The position numbers and the translations under genes are program-made. Shown here piece by piece: positions 49,101-63,559 of a stretch of 64,000 nucleotides of DNA. The DNA is from Ceratodon purpureus. Lineage: Eukaryota; Streptophyta; Bryopsida; Pseudoditrichales; Ditrichaceae. The notes beneath the pieces are model-generated. The model did not search any database, had not been told where the DNA came from, and saw nothing but the letters and a program-made list of their open reading frames with translations. The DNA is taken from NCBI GenBank assembly GCA_014871385.1, contig CM026421.1, positions 12,272,603-12,336,602 on the forward strand, written 5' to 3'. The stretch's first letter is position 1, and each line of letters starts with the position of its first letter.

Positions 49101-50212
49101 GGCCAGAAAGTGTTTCCAACCCCTTCCCGCATCATTCGCAGCTGCTCTTCCATAACCGCAGCCTGCCTTACGAAGGCCTCCACCTTCTGCTGCAGGTTGG
49201 TGTGATCTTCGTATGTCATCTCGAGCTCCCTCTCCAAGCGGCCGATTGTTTCTTCACACTCTGTGACTATCTGCCGTGATCGTTTCCCACTCCTCTGTTC
49301 ATCAATCCTGGATGCGCAGAGGGCCTCACACTTCCTCTCGTCACTCGACAGTTGTGCTACCAAGGTCTCTTTCTCAACTAAAGAACCATCTCCTGACCCT
49401 AAAGACTCTAAGAGTATGGACTTCTCTTCCATCTGAGCTCTTATGGAAAGCTCCTCGCCGTCAATCCTTGAAATCTCGGACTCACATTCGGCTAACATTA
49501 CGGTACGATCCTCCTGCATCAATCTCGCTCGTCTGAGTGAGTCCTCTTTCTCCCCCCTAACCTTCGTGACCTGCTCTAAAGAAACCCTAAATCCCTCAAG
49601 TAAAGCTGATCGGTCCCCAATGACCTCGACCATGCCGTTAATGTCGTCCTGCAACCAACACGGTGAGACAATTGGGTTCCGACTTTTGCCACCGCCCCTT
49701 CTCCCCATCGAAGCACTGAAACCCTCACCTAACACCTCAGATTTGACAGTGAGCTTTAATTCTCTGGGAAACTCATCGCTTAGAATACCCTGCGAAGCCA
49801 AGCAGCGGCGTTTTCCGATTATGGAAGGGACCACTCCTTCACCGTCCCTCTCACTCCTCACAAGTTTTGTCTGTTCTTTCTTCTTGCGAATACCCTCACG
49901 GTATTTTCTACGGCTGACTCTAAACTCCTCCCAGTCCACCTTCGTACCCTCAGACCATAAAATAAGACCTCTCGCAAATTGTACACTAATCTCTTTGTTG
50001 GGTATGTCTTGGGACTCGTAAACTCTGCGATACAAACTTAGAATAGCATCCTGCTCTTCGGGAGAGGTTCGTTGCTGATACTTCCAGCCAGATTTGCTCG
50101 ACTTCGGGCCAAAGAAACTGCAAATCATACTCTCGGGGACTCGTTCTTGGCCAATGTCACCGACCTTAATCCCTCCTTCAGGCACCCCGTCGACATAAAA
50201 CCGAGCGGACAT
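46180..50212 (-). CDS. Coiled-coil protein with two RING-type fingers
   Basis: Exons 50212-48784, 47905-47739 and 46917-46180 join in phase to 777 residues. Residues 1-180 are unrecognised, with a Lys/Arg-rich stretch (RRKYREGIRKKKEQTK). About 200-385 is Glu/Arg/Leu-rich and likely coiled coil. The first finger, 391-432, runs CPVC, GCGHCYHPWC, CLLPDC. The second, 519-553, is assembled across the exon 2/3 junction: CHVC, then ACGHDTFCFGC, then CPTC, giving C-x2-C-x11-C-x-H-x3-C-x2-C-x6-C-x2-C, a good C3HC4 RING. That fit supports the junction. An acidic region and basic patches (KEDEPPKKKPRRPRSVVK) end the protein, suggesting a nuclear role. RING proteins are usually E3 ubiquitin ligases; that activity is inferred. 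An alternative acceptor at about 46953 would be out of phase. Confidence 0.75.
48060..48560. repeat. TCCGGA-rich interspersed repeats in intron 1 of the double-RING gene
   Basis: About a dozen short units such as cacatcctccggagc, cttccggacat and ctccggacatca are scattered through this intron. No coding potential. Confidence 0.65.
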
Positions 50213-50422
50213 CTACATGGAGCAGCTGGAGAGGATGAGTCACTTGCCTACAAAGAACTCAAACCGAACTACACCAAACCTAAAGCATTTGCAGTCTACA
50301 TTAATGTCAAATAGTACAAGAAAAAAAAAGTCGGTTAAGTTAAGCATGGTGCACTGTGGAACGAGAAACATTACCCTGAAAAGCTTCCAAGACTGCGGCT
50401 GACAGGAACGAGGATGACAAGC

Positions 50423-50440
50423 GAGGCGTGCGGTACGAGT
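50423..50440. repeat. Right copy of a long-range 19-bp direct repeat
   Basis: With one more base on the left (50422), cgaggcgtgcggtacgagt is identical to 38384-38402 inside exon 1 of the transposase-like gene, 12.0 kb away and in the same orientation. Confidence 0.7.
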
Positions 50441-51168
50441 AAATGCAGAGTAAATGCAGAGAAGACGAAGATGACAAGCAACGGCATGAAGATGAAGGAT
50501 AAAGAAGAAACCAAATTCGGAAAGAGCCCGCCAAATTTGCGCGCCAAAGATCGCGCGCCAAAGATGGAGAGTGGGCCAGCTCAGAAATTGTTCCCGCCTG
50601 GCAGGGTATTCCGGAGCAGGAATATCACGACGTGGCAGTGAAATCGCCACTCGCGAGGCTCCCCCTTCGTAATCCGTTATCGACATTCATGACGTCCGTT
50701 CCTTGACACCCCAAGCGTGCCAGCGCCCGGTTATGAGCACTTTTAGCATCAGTCTATTGATTTTTGATTTTCTTTATGCTCAATATTTCATCTTATTCAA
50801 CAATATACATGTAAAGAGTATGTATCCATTGAACTGCCAAGATGAACTCTAAACTCCCAAAAGTATGAACACTGTAAGCATTTAAAGTTTCCTTTGGATT
50901 ATGGTAGTTGAGATCATGCTATAGTTGATGAAGCCGCCACTGCCAATGCTCCACCCACGAAATGGGGATTTCATAGTTGCATTATATATCCCGACCCCGG
51001 GTTAAAGGTTGCACATCATAGTGCACTTAATTACAATATCAGTTTACCTAGTATGGATTGTTTTCTGTTTCTGAAGAAATATGGCATCAAAACTCAAGAA
51101 ACACATTCTTCAAATGTATGCATTTCTGAACAAGGAACCAGAGTCCAGAGAACCAAACAGCTTCCAGT

Positions 51169-52905
<1,737 letters not shown>

Positions 52906-53037
52906 TGCTCAAGCCGAATACAAAGAGCTCTGTACTCAGCAGAACTTCAGGATTCACTTCAACAACTGACCGAGCCAAGTACTTACTAGGATGGAATTAT
53001 AACTCCAACTTGAGAGCAAGTGGTGGTATTTGTGAAG

Positions 53038-53107
53038 TTAATATAGACTCACACAATTCGCTAGATGTGAACTGCATGTTTTTTGAGTCAAACATCACGT
53101 GGGTAGA
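53038..53107 (-). promoter_or_regulatory. Promoter block of peroxidase copy A: G-box and TATA
   Basis: The block tgagtcaaacatcacgtggg (from 53084) with a CACGTG G-box at 53096-53101 lies about 190 bp upstream of the start codon. A TATA-like TATATTAA on the gene strand lies at 53038-53045. The same block, nearly base for base, precedes copy B. Confidence 0.7.
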
Positions 53108-53129
53108 AGCGGAGAAAAATTAGCAGCCA

Positions 53130-55080
53130 CCATCATTTCCTAGAAGATATAACTGACGATCACAGTCGTTCAATGACGTTGTGTTTCAACAACATTTTTT
53201 TAAAGAAAGTGTTTGGAGAATGTAGGCCTCTAGTCTCTTGTCACATATTATTCTAGGAGTTTAATTGTAAAGCAAGAGTACATTAGTCGGAGTCAGCTGC
53301 ATGAAGGCTAGTGTAGCTGATCAGAAGTCGCATTTGGGCAGTTTCCTCAGCCGTATCTCCTGCCGGATTTTCTGCTTTCATAGGCATGGGTCCTAGATTT
53401 TAAATTCTGGACAAGCATTAACCTAATACTTTATCAATACAGACATTTAATGGAACACTTGGCACTGATACCGTATATATTGCTTCGTGAATGCCACTAT
53501 GTGAGTGACATTTGAATGATGGTAGGCTGCTGCACCAGGACAAAGACAAGGAATCTAAATTTCAAAAACAAGGCCTACCTTGGAGAACAAGGCAGCCTTC
53601 GAGCCCAGTATATGTACCGACAACAGTTTCTGTTTTATAAACAGATTCAAGACTTGCCTTGTGTGGTTAGAGTGCCTAGTTGAGGATATTAGTCTTTACT
53701 TTTAATTTGAGGGGATGCAGAATCTCATTGCACGTCAGCATTATGCTTGTCTGCGATACATGGAAATACTTAATGGAATGCCCTTCTTAAAACTTTGAAT
53801 TTGTAGAAAGAAAATGTTACTTCGAGGTAGCATCCTTGAGCCGGCTCAGTTAAAGTCTCCACAGTGACTGATGCATGTGATCTTATGCAGTTCTACTGTT
53901 TTCAATTGTACCCCCTTCTGAAATTGAAACAAGTCATGGGCCATGATTGCATTTTCGGTGCATCGGAATTCTTGTTCACTTTTGTACTTGGTTTTGAAGT
54001 GAGTGAGCATCTGATTAAGAGCGAATCATGAGATCAGATACATCACCCATATCCACACCTCCATCTCCACGTACCTGGGTTACAGATCATGCCTAGTACT
54101 ACTTCACCCAGACTTCAAAAAAACGGTGTACTAAGCATTATCTACATCTAACATAATATTGTCTGTCGAAAGAAAAAGGGAGGCGGGCGCCTTCGAAGGT
54201 CTAAATGGATATGCCGGATCTGCATGGAAAGCCCGGCAATAACGTGATGTCCACCAGAATTCACATTTCATTCGAAAGTAATATAAGCCTGGTTCATTAT
54301 GCGTGACGTAGTGGTTCTGTTGTTTGTTTCAGACGATCAACAATTAGAAACTAGAAGAATCAGAGCTCGTGATATTATGATCTTGACACATAATATATAG
54401 TGGAACTAGATCGACATGAGTAAACCAAAGTGTCTTAGTGATTTGTTAATATTCCAGCATTTCAGGGCTTCAAATTTCCAAAAGTGGCTGGAGTTAATTC
54501 CTAGGCTCCGTTTTGACCCGTTCTGTATTGATTTCTCTTTTGCAATCGTACTTGTTTCATTTGAGCGAGAATCTTAAATTTTAAATTAACAAACCAAAAT
54601 CCAGAACTTACCAAACACCATGTCCAGGGTCCATGCCACGACAAACCGCAGTTACCTGGTGAATGTGGATACTAGGAAGTTTCAATTAGAGAACAGCTTT
54701 TCGCCGTTGCCAATTGTCAATTATGATCACCACTGTATGCCCTCCACCTTCACTGCACGATGTTGATAAAGCAGAAAACGAAGCAATGTAAAAGAGTTGG
54801 GCGCCATGGTATGAAAGTGCACCATCTATTGCACTTATTGACAAGCGTCAGCATTCATAAATATAATCAGCCACCATGAAATTACAACCCACAGTTTGCA
54901 TCATTGAAACTGAATTTGTCCCGCTAATAGTATTAATCAGGACAGGACTTACAAATTTGCAACAAATTATGATTTAATTCTGCCCAAATGTGTTTACAGA
55001 GTGTCTGAAGAGCCAGGGCATACAATTAGCACACTCGAAAGGTTTCTTCACTTTATTATGCTACAATATTTAATCAAGGG
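53130..55080. other. Region between the peroxidase copies
   Basis: Upstream DNA of copy A, diverged from that of copy B but still matching in patches to about 53600, then unique sequence and the 3' flank of copy B. No other gene seen. Confidence 0.45.
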
Positions 55081-55096
55081 GAAGTCTCTAGATTGA

Positions 55097-56758
<1,662 letters not shown>

Positions 56759-56892
56759 TGCCCCGGCTATGAATTCACCCAAATTATTCTCAGTTCAGCT
56801 GAAGTTACAAGTTCCAGGACCCGCAACTTCAGGAAATGCAGCAACTGGAGCTACTCTGTCACTGATGGAATTGATCAATACAACGATGCAGC

Positions 56893-56970
56893 TGATATAT
56901 AGGCTTACACTGATATCATGTCATTTCTCAAGTTTGCCTTTGTTGAGTCAAACATCACGTGGGTAGAGGC
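56893..56970 (-). promoter_or_regulatory. Promoter block of peroxidase copy B: G-box and TATA
   Basis: tgagtcaaacatcacgtggg from 56944 with CACGTG at 56956-56961, and TATATA on the gene strand at 56894-56902. Same order and nearly the same distance to the start codon as in copy A. Confidence 0.75.
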
Positions 56971-57970
56971 GAAGAATTCAGCAGCCTAGGTACCATTTTT
57001 TCTCAGAAGATATATTATATATAACTGTAAAATACAGTCTATCAGTGTATGACGTTGTCGAGCTGAATGTTTAATTCTTTTCAGGAGTATGGTTGAAGAG
57101 CTAGAAAATGAGGTTGAAGCACTCGATTCGAGTAAGAGTCGGGTGTAAATTGAAGTAGTAGGTGAGTGGCAGCGGGGTAGCAGCCCAGAAGTTGTCTTTG
57201 GGCAGCTACCTGCACAACTGCAATTGATGCTTCCAATGGGTCCGAGCAATTGAGTCTGGACATCTGGACATGTATAATCCTATTACCTTATGAATACAGA
57301 CATGTTTATGTTTGATGAGCTGAGTGGATAATTCTGCTCAGATTCTCTCAAGACAAGTTGAAAAATTCGACCAAGCATATTGATGTCCATGAATGCTGGA
57401 AAGTGAGTATAATTTATATACGCAAGACTTGTTAGTAATGTGTTGGTTATTGAGGTCACTGCAATTGTAGGAGAACGAAGACAGGGCATCTAAAGTTTCA
57501 AAGACAATTACAAAGAACAACCGTGAGGTGATATTTCTGAATGCTTGATCAATGTTTATAGCGCTCAGTAGGGTCCCCAGTGTTAAAGAAAAAGCCATCA
57601 TGACAATTGGTCACTTGCATCTAGAAGGGAAAGACTGAGTATTAGGTAGCTTCAACACAAAGCAATGTCAAATTGTCTCCTGTTTTGCGTGGAGTTTGAG
57701 ATCCTGACTTGACGTACGGTGGAGGCACCTCTAACCGACCAGTTAAGAGATTTGCCACTAAGATTGAAGGTGTATAAGTTGAGGGAGATTTTTTCTTGAA
57801 GGGGAAATAGGTTTAAGGAGGAATGCAATCTTAAATGTCATGTTTACTTCAATATTTAATTTAATATGAATTTTGAAAGACATTTTTTTTGAAATACATA
57901 TAACCAATATGTAGGCCCACCTAAAACCAACCACCATGACACCAAAACTTGATCACTGTGCTACTATCAA

Positions 57971-58022
57971 AATATTCCCTTTGATTCCCTTTGATTCCCT
58001 TTGATTCCCTTTGATTCCCTTT
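57971..58022. repeat. 10-bp tandem repeat, about five units
   Basis: Unit tttgattccc repeated five times without change. Confidence 0.9.
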
Positions 58023-58858
58023 CCACATGCAAGGTTGCACGCTGGTGGTTGCTTTTCCGATAGATAGGAAATACTCCCATTTATGATTTATCAGAAGTTG
58101 CTCTCAGTGGATTGGTATTGCTGTTAATGAAGCTCGTAGGACTTGCTGAAAATCAACCCAGATGTTGATCTCCACACCTTATCGTGATTGCGAGCTCTCA
58201 GTAAACTAAGCACCATTGCCAACTTTCTCAAAATTAATAAATCCATTATTGAAGACCTTTTCGAAGGGTGGCTTGAGTGATGAAACATCAAGGCATCATA
58301 TATTAGTTGAAGGATCAGTCAACACCAAGATTGAAGATTTTATCCAATAGTGCTCACTTCTTTCCAACTGTGCTCCCATTCGAGAATTGAGGAACAAAAA
58401 TCCCGACAATATAACAGGCAATTGGTGTGTGCACACCACGTTCTTCAATTTGGAAGTTAGCGAAGTTGCAGTACCGTAAAGTGGTACACTAGCATTGAGT
58501 TTTACCATCTACAGCCCAAATATTTTCATCTTTCCTGCATCTGATATTTGGTGCACCATTGCATGACATGATGAACCTGAGTCAGCTGTACTGTGCGAAT
58601 CTGGAATGGACCCAATTGTCGAGTGGCCTGTGCTCTGCCCAAGTGGAAACTCTAAAGTATAGCTTCGAGTGTCCCCTCCACTTGTACTATATACACCATT
58701 TTGTATTTAACAGAAATCTAAAGGATATAACTGTGACACAACTGTGACGTTGCTCAACCTCATGAAGTACAAAATCCCCTTTGGAGGATTTCTGCATTCA
58801 CCCCAATGAACCTCCCATGGCGATATTTGGTGCTCATGACTCAGCTCCAACCGAAGAT

Positions 58859-58902
58859 CTCACAGCAATGAGCAAGAACAACCACGCCTCATCGTATTCG
58901 GT
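58859..58902. repeat. Left copy of a 44-bp direct repeat
   Basis: Matches 62812-62855 at 41 of 44 bases in the same orientation; shared core gcctcatcgtatt. The two copies bracket the trehalase remnant and the nuclease-kinase gene. Confidence 0.8.
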
Positions 58903-59150
58903 ATAAGTTACCTTCTCAAGGTTTGGAATCTAGGTTTTGGAGTCACAACAGAGCTAACATAAGCTGACATGAATATATATTCAATTGTACTTGGTGTTTG
59001 AACTTGCTGCATTGGGCTGTAGAGAGAGTATTTGATTTGGCAATTAAGTTAGGATTTTATCTGTGTTGCGCGCGCGTCAAGTGTGTCAAACTATTTGCTG
59101 GTTATATAGTCTTGAACCGATCGGGATTCTTTATTTTCTTTTCAATTACT

Positions 59151-59578
59151 GAGGGGGAGTTATCGTCCTTAATAACATCCTCTATCGTTCCCGTGGATCT
59201 CAATGCATTTCTTCTTCAGGTATATATGCTTCTATCTCTGGAGGATGCAAAATTCATGCCCTAGCTTGCAGTCTCAATAATTGTAAAATCAGTTGCATTC
59301 TGCTATAGTGTACTTCGGTTCTCTTATTAATTTTCTCGTTGGGTGCAAATGAACTTCATTGCTACTTGAATGCTGATGAGGTTGTTTCTCTTTCTTAGAT
59401 GGAGTCTGACATGGACTTCTTTGCAAAAGCTTTGAATCAAACTCCAATAGCAAGGTATTTTACGAGGGCTGCCGATCTCCGAAGAAGGGCATTTGAAGCA
59501 ATTCTCTGGAATGACAGGAGGGGTCAGTGGTTGGACTACTGGCTGCCCCTACAAAAACCCAGTGCAAAATTGCGGAAG
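59151..59578 (+). pseudogene. Trehalase (GH37) fragment, two exons
   Basis: Two adjoining exons of a plant-type trehalase (hydrolyses trehalose to glucose). Exon a, about 59152-59219, codes SSLITSSIVPVDLNAFLLQ; exon b, 59399-59578, codes MESDMDFFAKALNQ, then RRRAFEAILWNDRRGQWLDY. They join in phase at LLQ|MESD, matching the family's PVDLNxxLLxMExD motif. Both have good splice sites (CTTCAG|GTATA, TTCTTAG|ATGG, CGGAAG|GTAAT). The catalytic N-terminal portion and the C-terminal third are absent, and no other trehalase exon is seen nearby. A truncated remnant, convergent with the kinase gene. Confidence 0.85.
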
Positions 59579-59737
59579 GTAATTACATTTTCAGCGGATA
59601 ACCCTGACAATCTCAGACTTCGCTTGCCTCTGGCTCTGATCATGTCTCTGATTCTCGATGTGCAATGTGATGCAGAACCATTTCATGTGGGACTCCACCA
59701 GATCAAACCAAAAATTCCTTCCTATACATGTCTATCA

Positions 59738-62037
59738 TCAGATAGCACGCCTTCCCTGACTGTCGCAGACTGCCACAATTTCTCCCAATTGAGACTGGCG
59801 GGTTACCCCAACATCTGAACAAGTGAACTCATTCAATAAGCACTCCAGCTGATCACGCTCCCTCATGCAATCCTCACTGCTGGTGATGGGGCAAGCAAAC
59901 CCAAAATCAAGCAAACGGACACCTGCTTGCCGTCCCTTGACAACCAAGATATTACTAGGCCGAATGTCGCCATGAAGAATCCCAGACCCGTGCACAACAG
60001 CAAGAGCATCAAATATCTCCTTCACCACTTGTGGGGACAATGTTCCTGCAAACCCATTGCTCAAATATATAAGTACCCAACTACATCATACACAATAAAC
60101 TACTGCCCTCCTAAGCAGTAAGCAATAAGCAAGCTTGTTTAGTAAGCAGTACACAATAAGCAATAAGCAAGCTTATCTATTAAGCAATACACAAAACGCA
60201 AGCTCACTAAATAACGTACCCATTCCAATTTCACGACCGTCGATTTCCTCTGTAGCAATGTACACGACCTTTCCCCCAGCAGTAGTCCCATATGAAACAA
60301 GCTTTGGTACATACTTGCCCCAAAACTCCTTCAACTTGTGGTAGGCCACAACCTCTGTCAAGAGAGCCTGAACAAACAAGAAATTACGTAAGTGGAACAA
60401 ATACATCTAAAACTTTCTTAGAGATGGATTTCATCAAAATAGAAATGGTTCACAAAGTTGAATCCCGTCTTACCTCTGCACGGTCCGAACCAGTAGGCGC
60501 GAGTTTAACAACAATACGTTGACCCTCATACGTGCCTCGAACAATTCTACCACTCCAACCTTCAGCAAAGTGATGCGGTTCCAAGTGCAAACGTTCAGCT
60601 GGAGTCTCAAGAAAATCACAAGCACCAGAGCTCCTGTAAAAGAACATAGTGGACATTGTATCAGAAGATAATTTCAATAACTTTCTACATCGATATTTAA
60701 CCTAGCCACATCATAGACCACTGCCACAGTAATTGACTTTATTTACCTATCAGGCCCCTGATATGCAATAAAAGAAGAGTATAATCTGTTCAGCCACAAT
60801 CAAGCCCAAGTAAAATCATCTAAACTAGCTCAAGAACCATCACTACTAAATTCATACACTATAACATCAAATCATGGATGTTGCAGCAAAATTCATATAA
60901 AAGGTGACACATTGCATTGATTGACTCCCTCGTTCTACAACAGAAACCTCAAGCACAACACATGATGTTTCTCTGGCAATACAACCATTTCGGTGACTTA
61001 CCGAGTCCTCATACCGTGCAGCCTCTGATGAGGACTTCGTTCTTTCCCTTCACGACCCTCGCTCCCACCTTGAGAACCCTGGCTCTGTGAACTTCCTAAA
61101 ACAAAGGCCTGTGAACTGCCTCCTTGAGCTACAAAAACACAAACACATTAATACCGCCTCCTGCAACATACTCAATAACTAATGGTATCATGATCAACAG
61201 ATTAGATTAGAAAAGGCCAATACCATGCTTCATATCTGGGCTCTTGAAATCCTTCGGCTCTTTAATCGCTTTATCCACCATGTAGGCAACTGCGCCTAGG
61301 AACCTGGGACTGGTGCTGGGTATGCCTTCAGAAATGAAGAAGGTTTCACCATCATCCCCTCCACGCTGAACAAGAAACGTCAAGTCAAATGAGGAAATAA
61401 TTCCATATCCCAATTTCATGTTCTTCATGTACCTGTAGAGTTGGATGTACCTGTAGAGTTGGAAAACAGGCTCAACCGATACGGCAGTCGCAGTGGAAGA
61501 AGGACGCCTAGAATCCTCCAATAATGCTGAACACAAGTTAGGTATGGCCGAATTCGCAGATCTCCTAAACACAGCTGGCCTCTTCATCTCTACCACCAGA
61601 AACTGTCTACCATCCACAGACACTCCGTAATCAGCATGCTGCACGGATGGAGAGGCTAACATCACGGCTCTCTGGCTAGCATCCACGTTAGGCCTCGGAG
61701 GAGTCCTCGACTGCGCATTCGGCCGCACCAACAGCTTATGTCCAAGCAGTCTACCAACCAGCCTCAGGACGACTAGGAAATTAGACGACGCAGTGGCCTC
61801 GCTTTCTTCGTCATCACCCAGTACATCCGTAGGAAATGGAGCCTGATCTGGGGAAGAGTCATCGAATTTTCCAACGAATTCATCAACGATACCAGACACG
61901 TCCCAAGGGGCAACCTGGAAGGGAGAGTGATCGCCACCTCTCCTGCCGGGCGTAGGACCAAAATCTCCAATCACACCAGGAAGTGTCTGCTGGAGCCACT
62001 GCCTCTTGGTTAAATACGTAGGAACCGCAGACCCCAT
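59738..62037 (-). CDS. Nuclease-like plus protein-kinase fusion protein
   Basis: Exons 62037-61224, 61128-61002, 60633-60474, 60367-60220 and 60045-59738 join in phase to 518 residues. The N-terminal half shows an Asp136 (HADYGVSV) and Glu150-x-Lys152 (FLVVEMKRP) arrangement typical of PD-(D/E)xK nucleases. A Gly/Ser/Gln-rich linker (about 272-313) follows. The kinase part has a loop GWSGRIVRGTYEG, Lys357 in RIVVKLAP, a Glu in ALLTEVVAYHKL, the catalytic loop HGDIRPSN (Asp443, Asn448) and DFG (463-465). The lobe after DFG is short, about 50 residues. All residues needed for phosphotransfer are present, so an active kinase is likely. Such nuclease-kinase fusions recall Crinkler-type proteins; no secretion signal is seen. 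No lesion found. Its role is unknown; signalling or defence is an inference. Confidence 0.8.
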
Positions 62038-62624
62038 GATCGGTCCACCAGACTCCAGACAGGATCAAACCGCAATTAAACCTACCATCAACAATGTAAG
62101 TTCACTTAGAATTGGATTACAGCAACAGTTCGCCACCCAAAAGACCTTAATCACAAGGCGAAACAGAACAAATTAAACAGCTGAAACTCCCCATATCTCT
62201 CTCTCGCGCGCATCACCTAACAAACCCTAGCACACTCCCTACTCGTCAAAAACACTCTCACAGCAAAATCCAAGCGATCGCGTCTACTCGAAACCCTAAA
62301 CATCGTCCAAAAACGAACGCGCCTCCCTCCAAACATCGCTCCCGCAACTTGCACCTTACTACGCAGATCGCATGTAAGCAACAACAAGCGCAATTCGCCA
62401 CCTAACACAAACTAGAATCTAGAATACCTGAAACTGCTCCCGCTTCCGGTAAACTCTGCAGTCACACGTACGCGCTCCACACCACGCGACACAAACTCCA
62501 CCACAGAGAAACTCCCGCTCCAATGATTAACAAACCGAAGCAGAAGCGCGAAAGAGAGACGACAGATAGGAGAAACGGTGGTATGAGCAAAATGCAAGAG
62601 GGCAGAGCAAGATGAGAGCGTCCA

Positions 62625-62712
62625 AGTGAAAGCAAAGTGAGAGCAAAGTGAGAGCAAAGTGAGAGCAAAGTGAGAGCAAAGTGAGAGCAAAGTGAGAGCA
62701 AAGTGAGAGCAG
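62625..62712. repeat. 11-bp tandem repeat upstream of the nuclease-kinase gene
   Basis: About seven units of gagagcaaagt (CACTTTGCTCT on the gene strand), followed by a variant. It lies about 600 bp upstream of the start codon, in the leader or promoter. Confidence 0.9.
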
Positions 62713-62811
62713 AGAGACGAATGAGCAACAATCAGCGCAAGGGGAGAAAACTAAATTCTAAACAGGAAACAGGAGTTCGCATCCGTCCGATCAGGACAAT
62801 CTCAGTGACGG

Positions 62812-62855
62812 CTCACAACAATGAGCAAGAATAACCACGCCTCATCGTATTTGGT
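62812..62855. repeat. Right copy of a 44-bp direct repeat
   Basis: Partner of 58859-58902, same orientation, three mismatches, 3.95 kb apart. Confidence 0.8.
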
Positions 62856-62939
62856 TCTCAACTGAAGGTTTAACTACTGGTTACGACGGAAGAGGCACAA
62901 ATTCCAAACCAAAACATGGGCTACAGAAATTTTGTACAC

Positions 62940-63056
62940 CTTCAGCACACCAGTAACATAGCTGGGACTGGCCCCGTTGGTGTTGCAGCTCAAGGCATTC
63001 GCCCCTGCCAACATGGCCACCACCAGGGCCAGGAAGCACAAGATGATCTTCGCCAT
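62940..63056 (-). CDS. First coding exon of a small secreted protein, rest not seen
   Basis: An ATG-started exon of 39 codons ending at a donor (CTGAAG|GTGTAC). It codes a textbook signal peptide (MAKIILCFLALVVAMLAGAN, cleavage near NAL) followed by LSCNTNGASPSYVTGVLK. Upstream on the same strand lies a TATA box near 63541-63549 and a possible 5' UTR donor (CTCCGCAG|GTGAGC) near 63440, so this is a real gene start. The following exon cannot be found: the DNA further along is the 44-bp repeat and then the leader of the nuclease-kinase gene. The gene is probably truncated, or its second exon lies beyond an unusually long intron. Confidence 0.55.
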
Positions 63057-63540
63057 GGTGACTGACTGGGAGTCCCTTCAAATCCCGCTATAAACAATGT
63101 CATGAAAACGTTAATATCAAGGTATATCCAAACTTCAATGAGAAAGCTTGAGGTATTACATTACACGTCAATAAAAATCTGTATTACAAGACATTGATTG
63201 AACTCTGTTTCCAATGATCATGTCGATCAACGTGCATGTGCATGTGAGTGCGGCTTGCTCCACATCGAAATAAAAACTCGAATCATACAGTCTGGTGTGT
63301 ACAAAGTGTTTATTGAACATTCAGGTCATATGATCAGTGCGAACAGGAAAAATAAATAGTCCCGACATCGAATGCAGTAGAATAACATGACATTGCATAT
63401 GCAAGTAGACCTGAGATAACAAAGCTTGACGAAGTGCTCACCTGCGGAGCAACTGAGGGCTTGAGGCAAAGATTAGCTCGTTCAGTTCAATGAGACTGAT
63501 AAGAGAGTAGGGAATGGTGTGTATTGGAGAGCGGAGCACC

Positions 63541-63549
63541 TATTATATA
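63541..63549 (-). promoter_or_regulatory. TATA box for the small secreted protein gene
   Basis: Plus-strand tattatata reads TATATAATA on the gene strand, about 490 bp upstream of the start codon at 63056, consistent with a leader split by an intron. Confidence 0.5.
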
Positions 63550-63559
63550 CACATGAGGA

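Larger units (their letters stand above)
57000..59140. other. Intergenic region, no gene seen
   Basis: The left part is duplicated promoter-distal DNA of the peroxidase pair. The rest has no recognisable product. Confidence 0.4.

Noticed and set aside
49443-50021. 192-residue plus-strand frame
   Set aside because: Antisense of the coiled-coil part of the double-RING gene.
37400-50760. Terminal inverted repeats around the 12-kb block
   Set aside because: No convincing inverted match was found between 37.4-38.2 kb and 50.2-50.8 kb by eye; only the 19-bp direct repeat stands.
59579-59818. Continuation of the trehalase exon into a 139-residue protein
   Set aside because: A good GT donor lies at 59579, the text after it has no trehalase similarity, and it overlaps the last exon of the kinase gene on the other strand.
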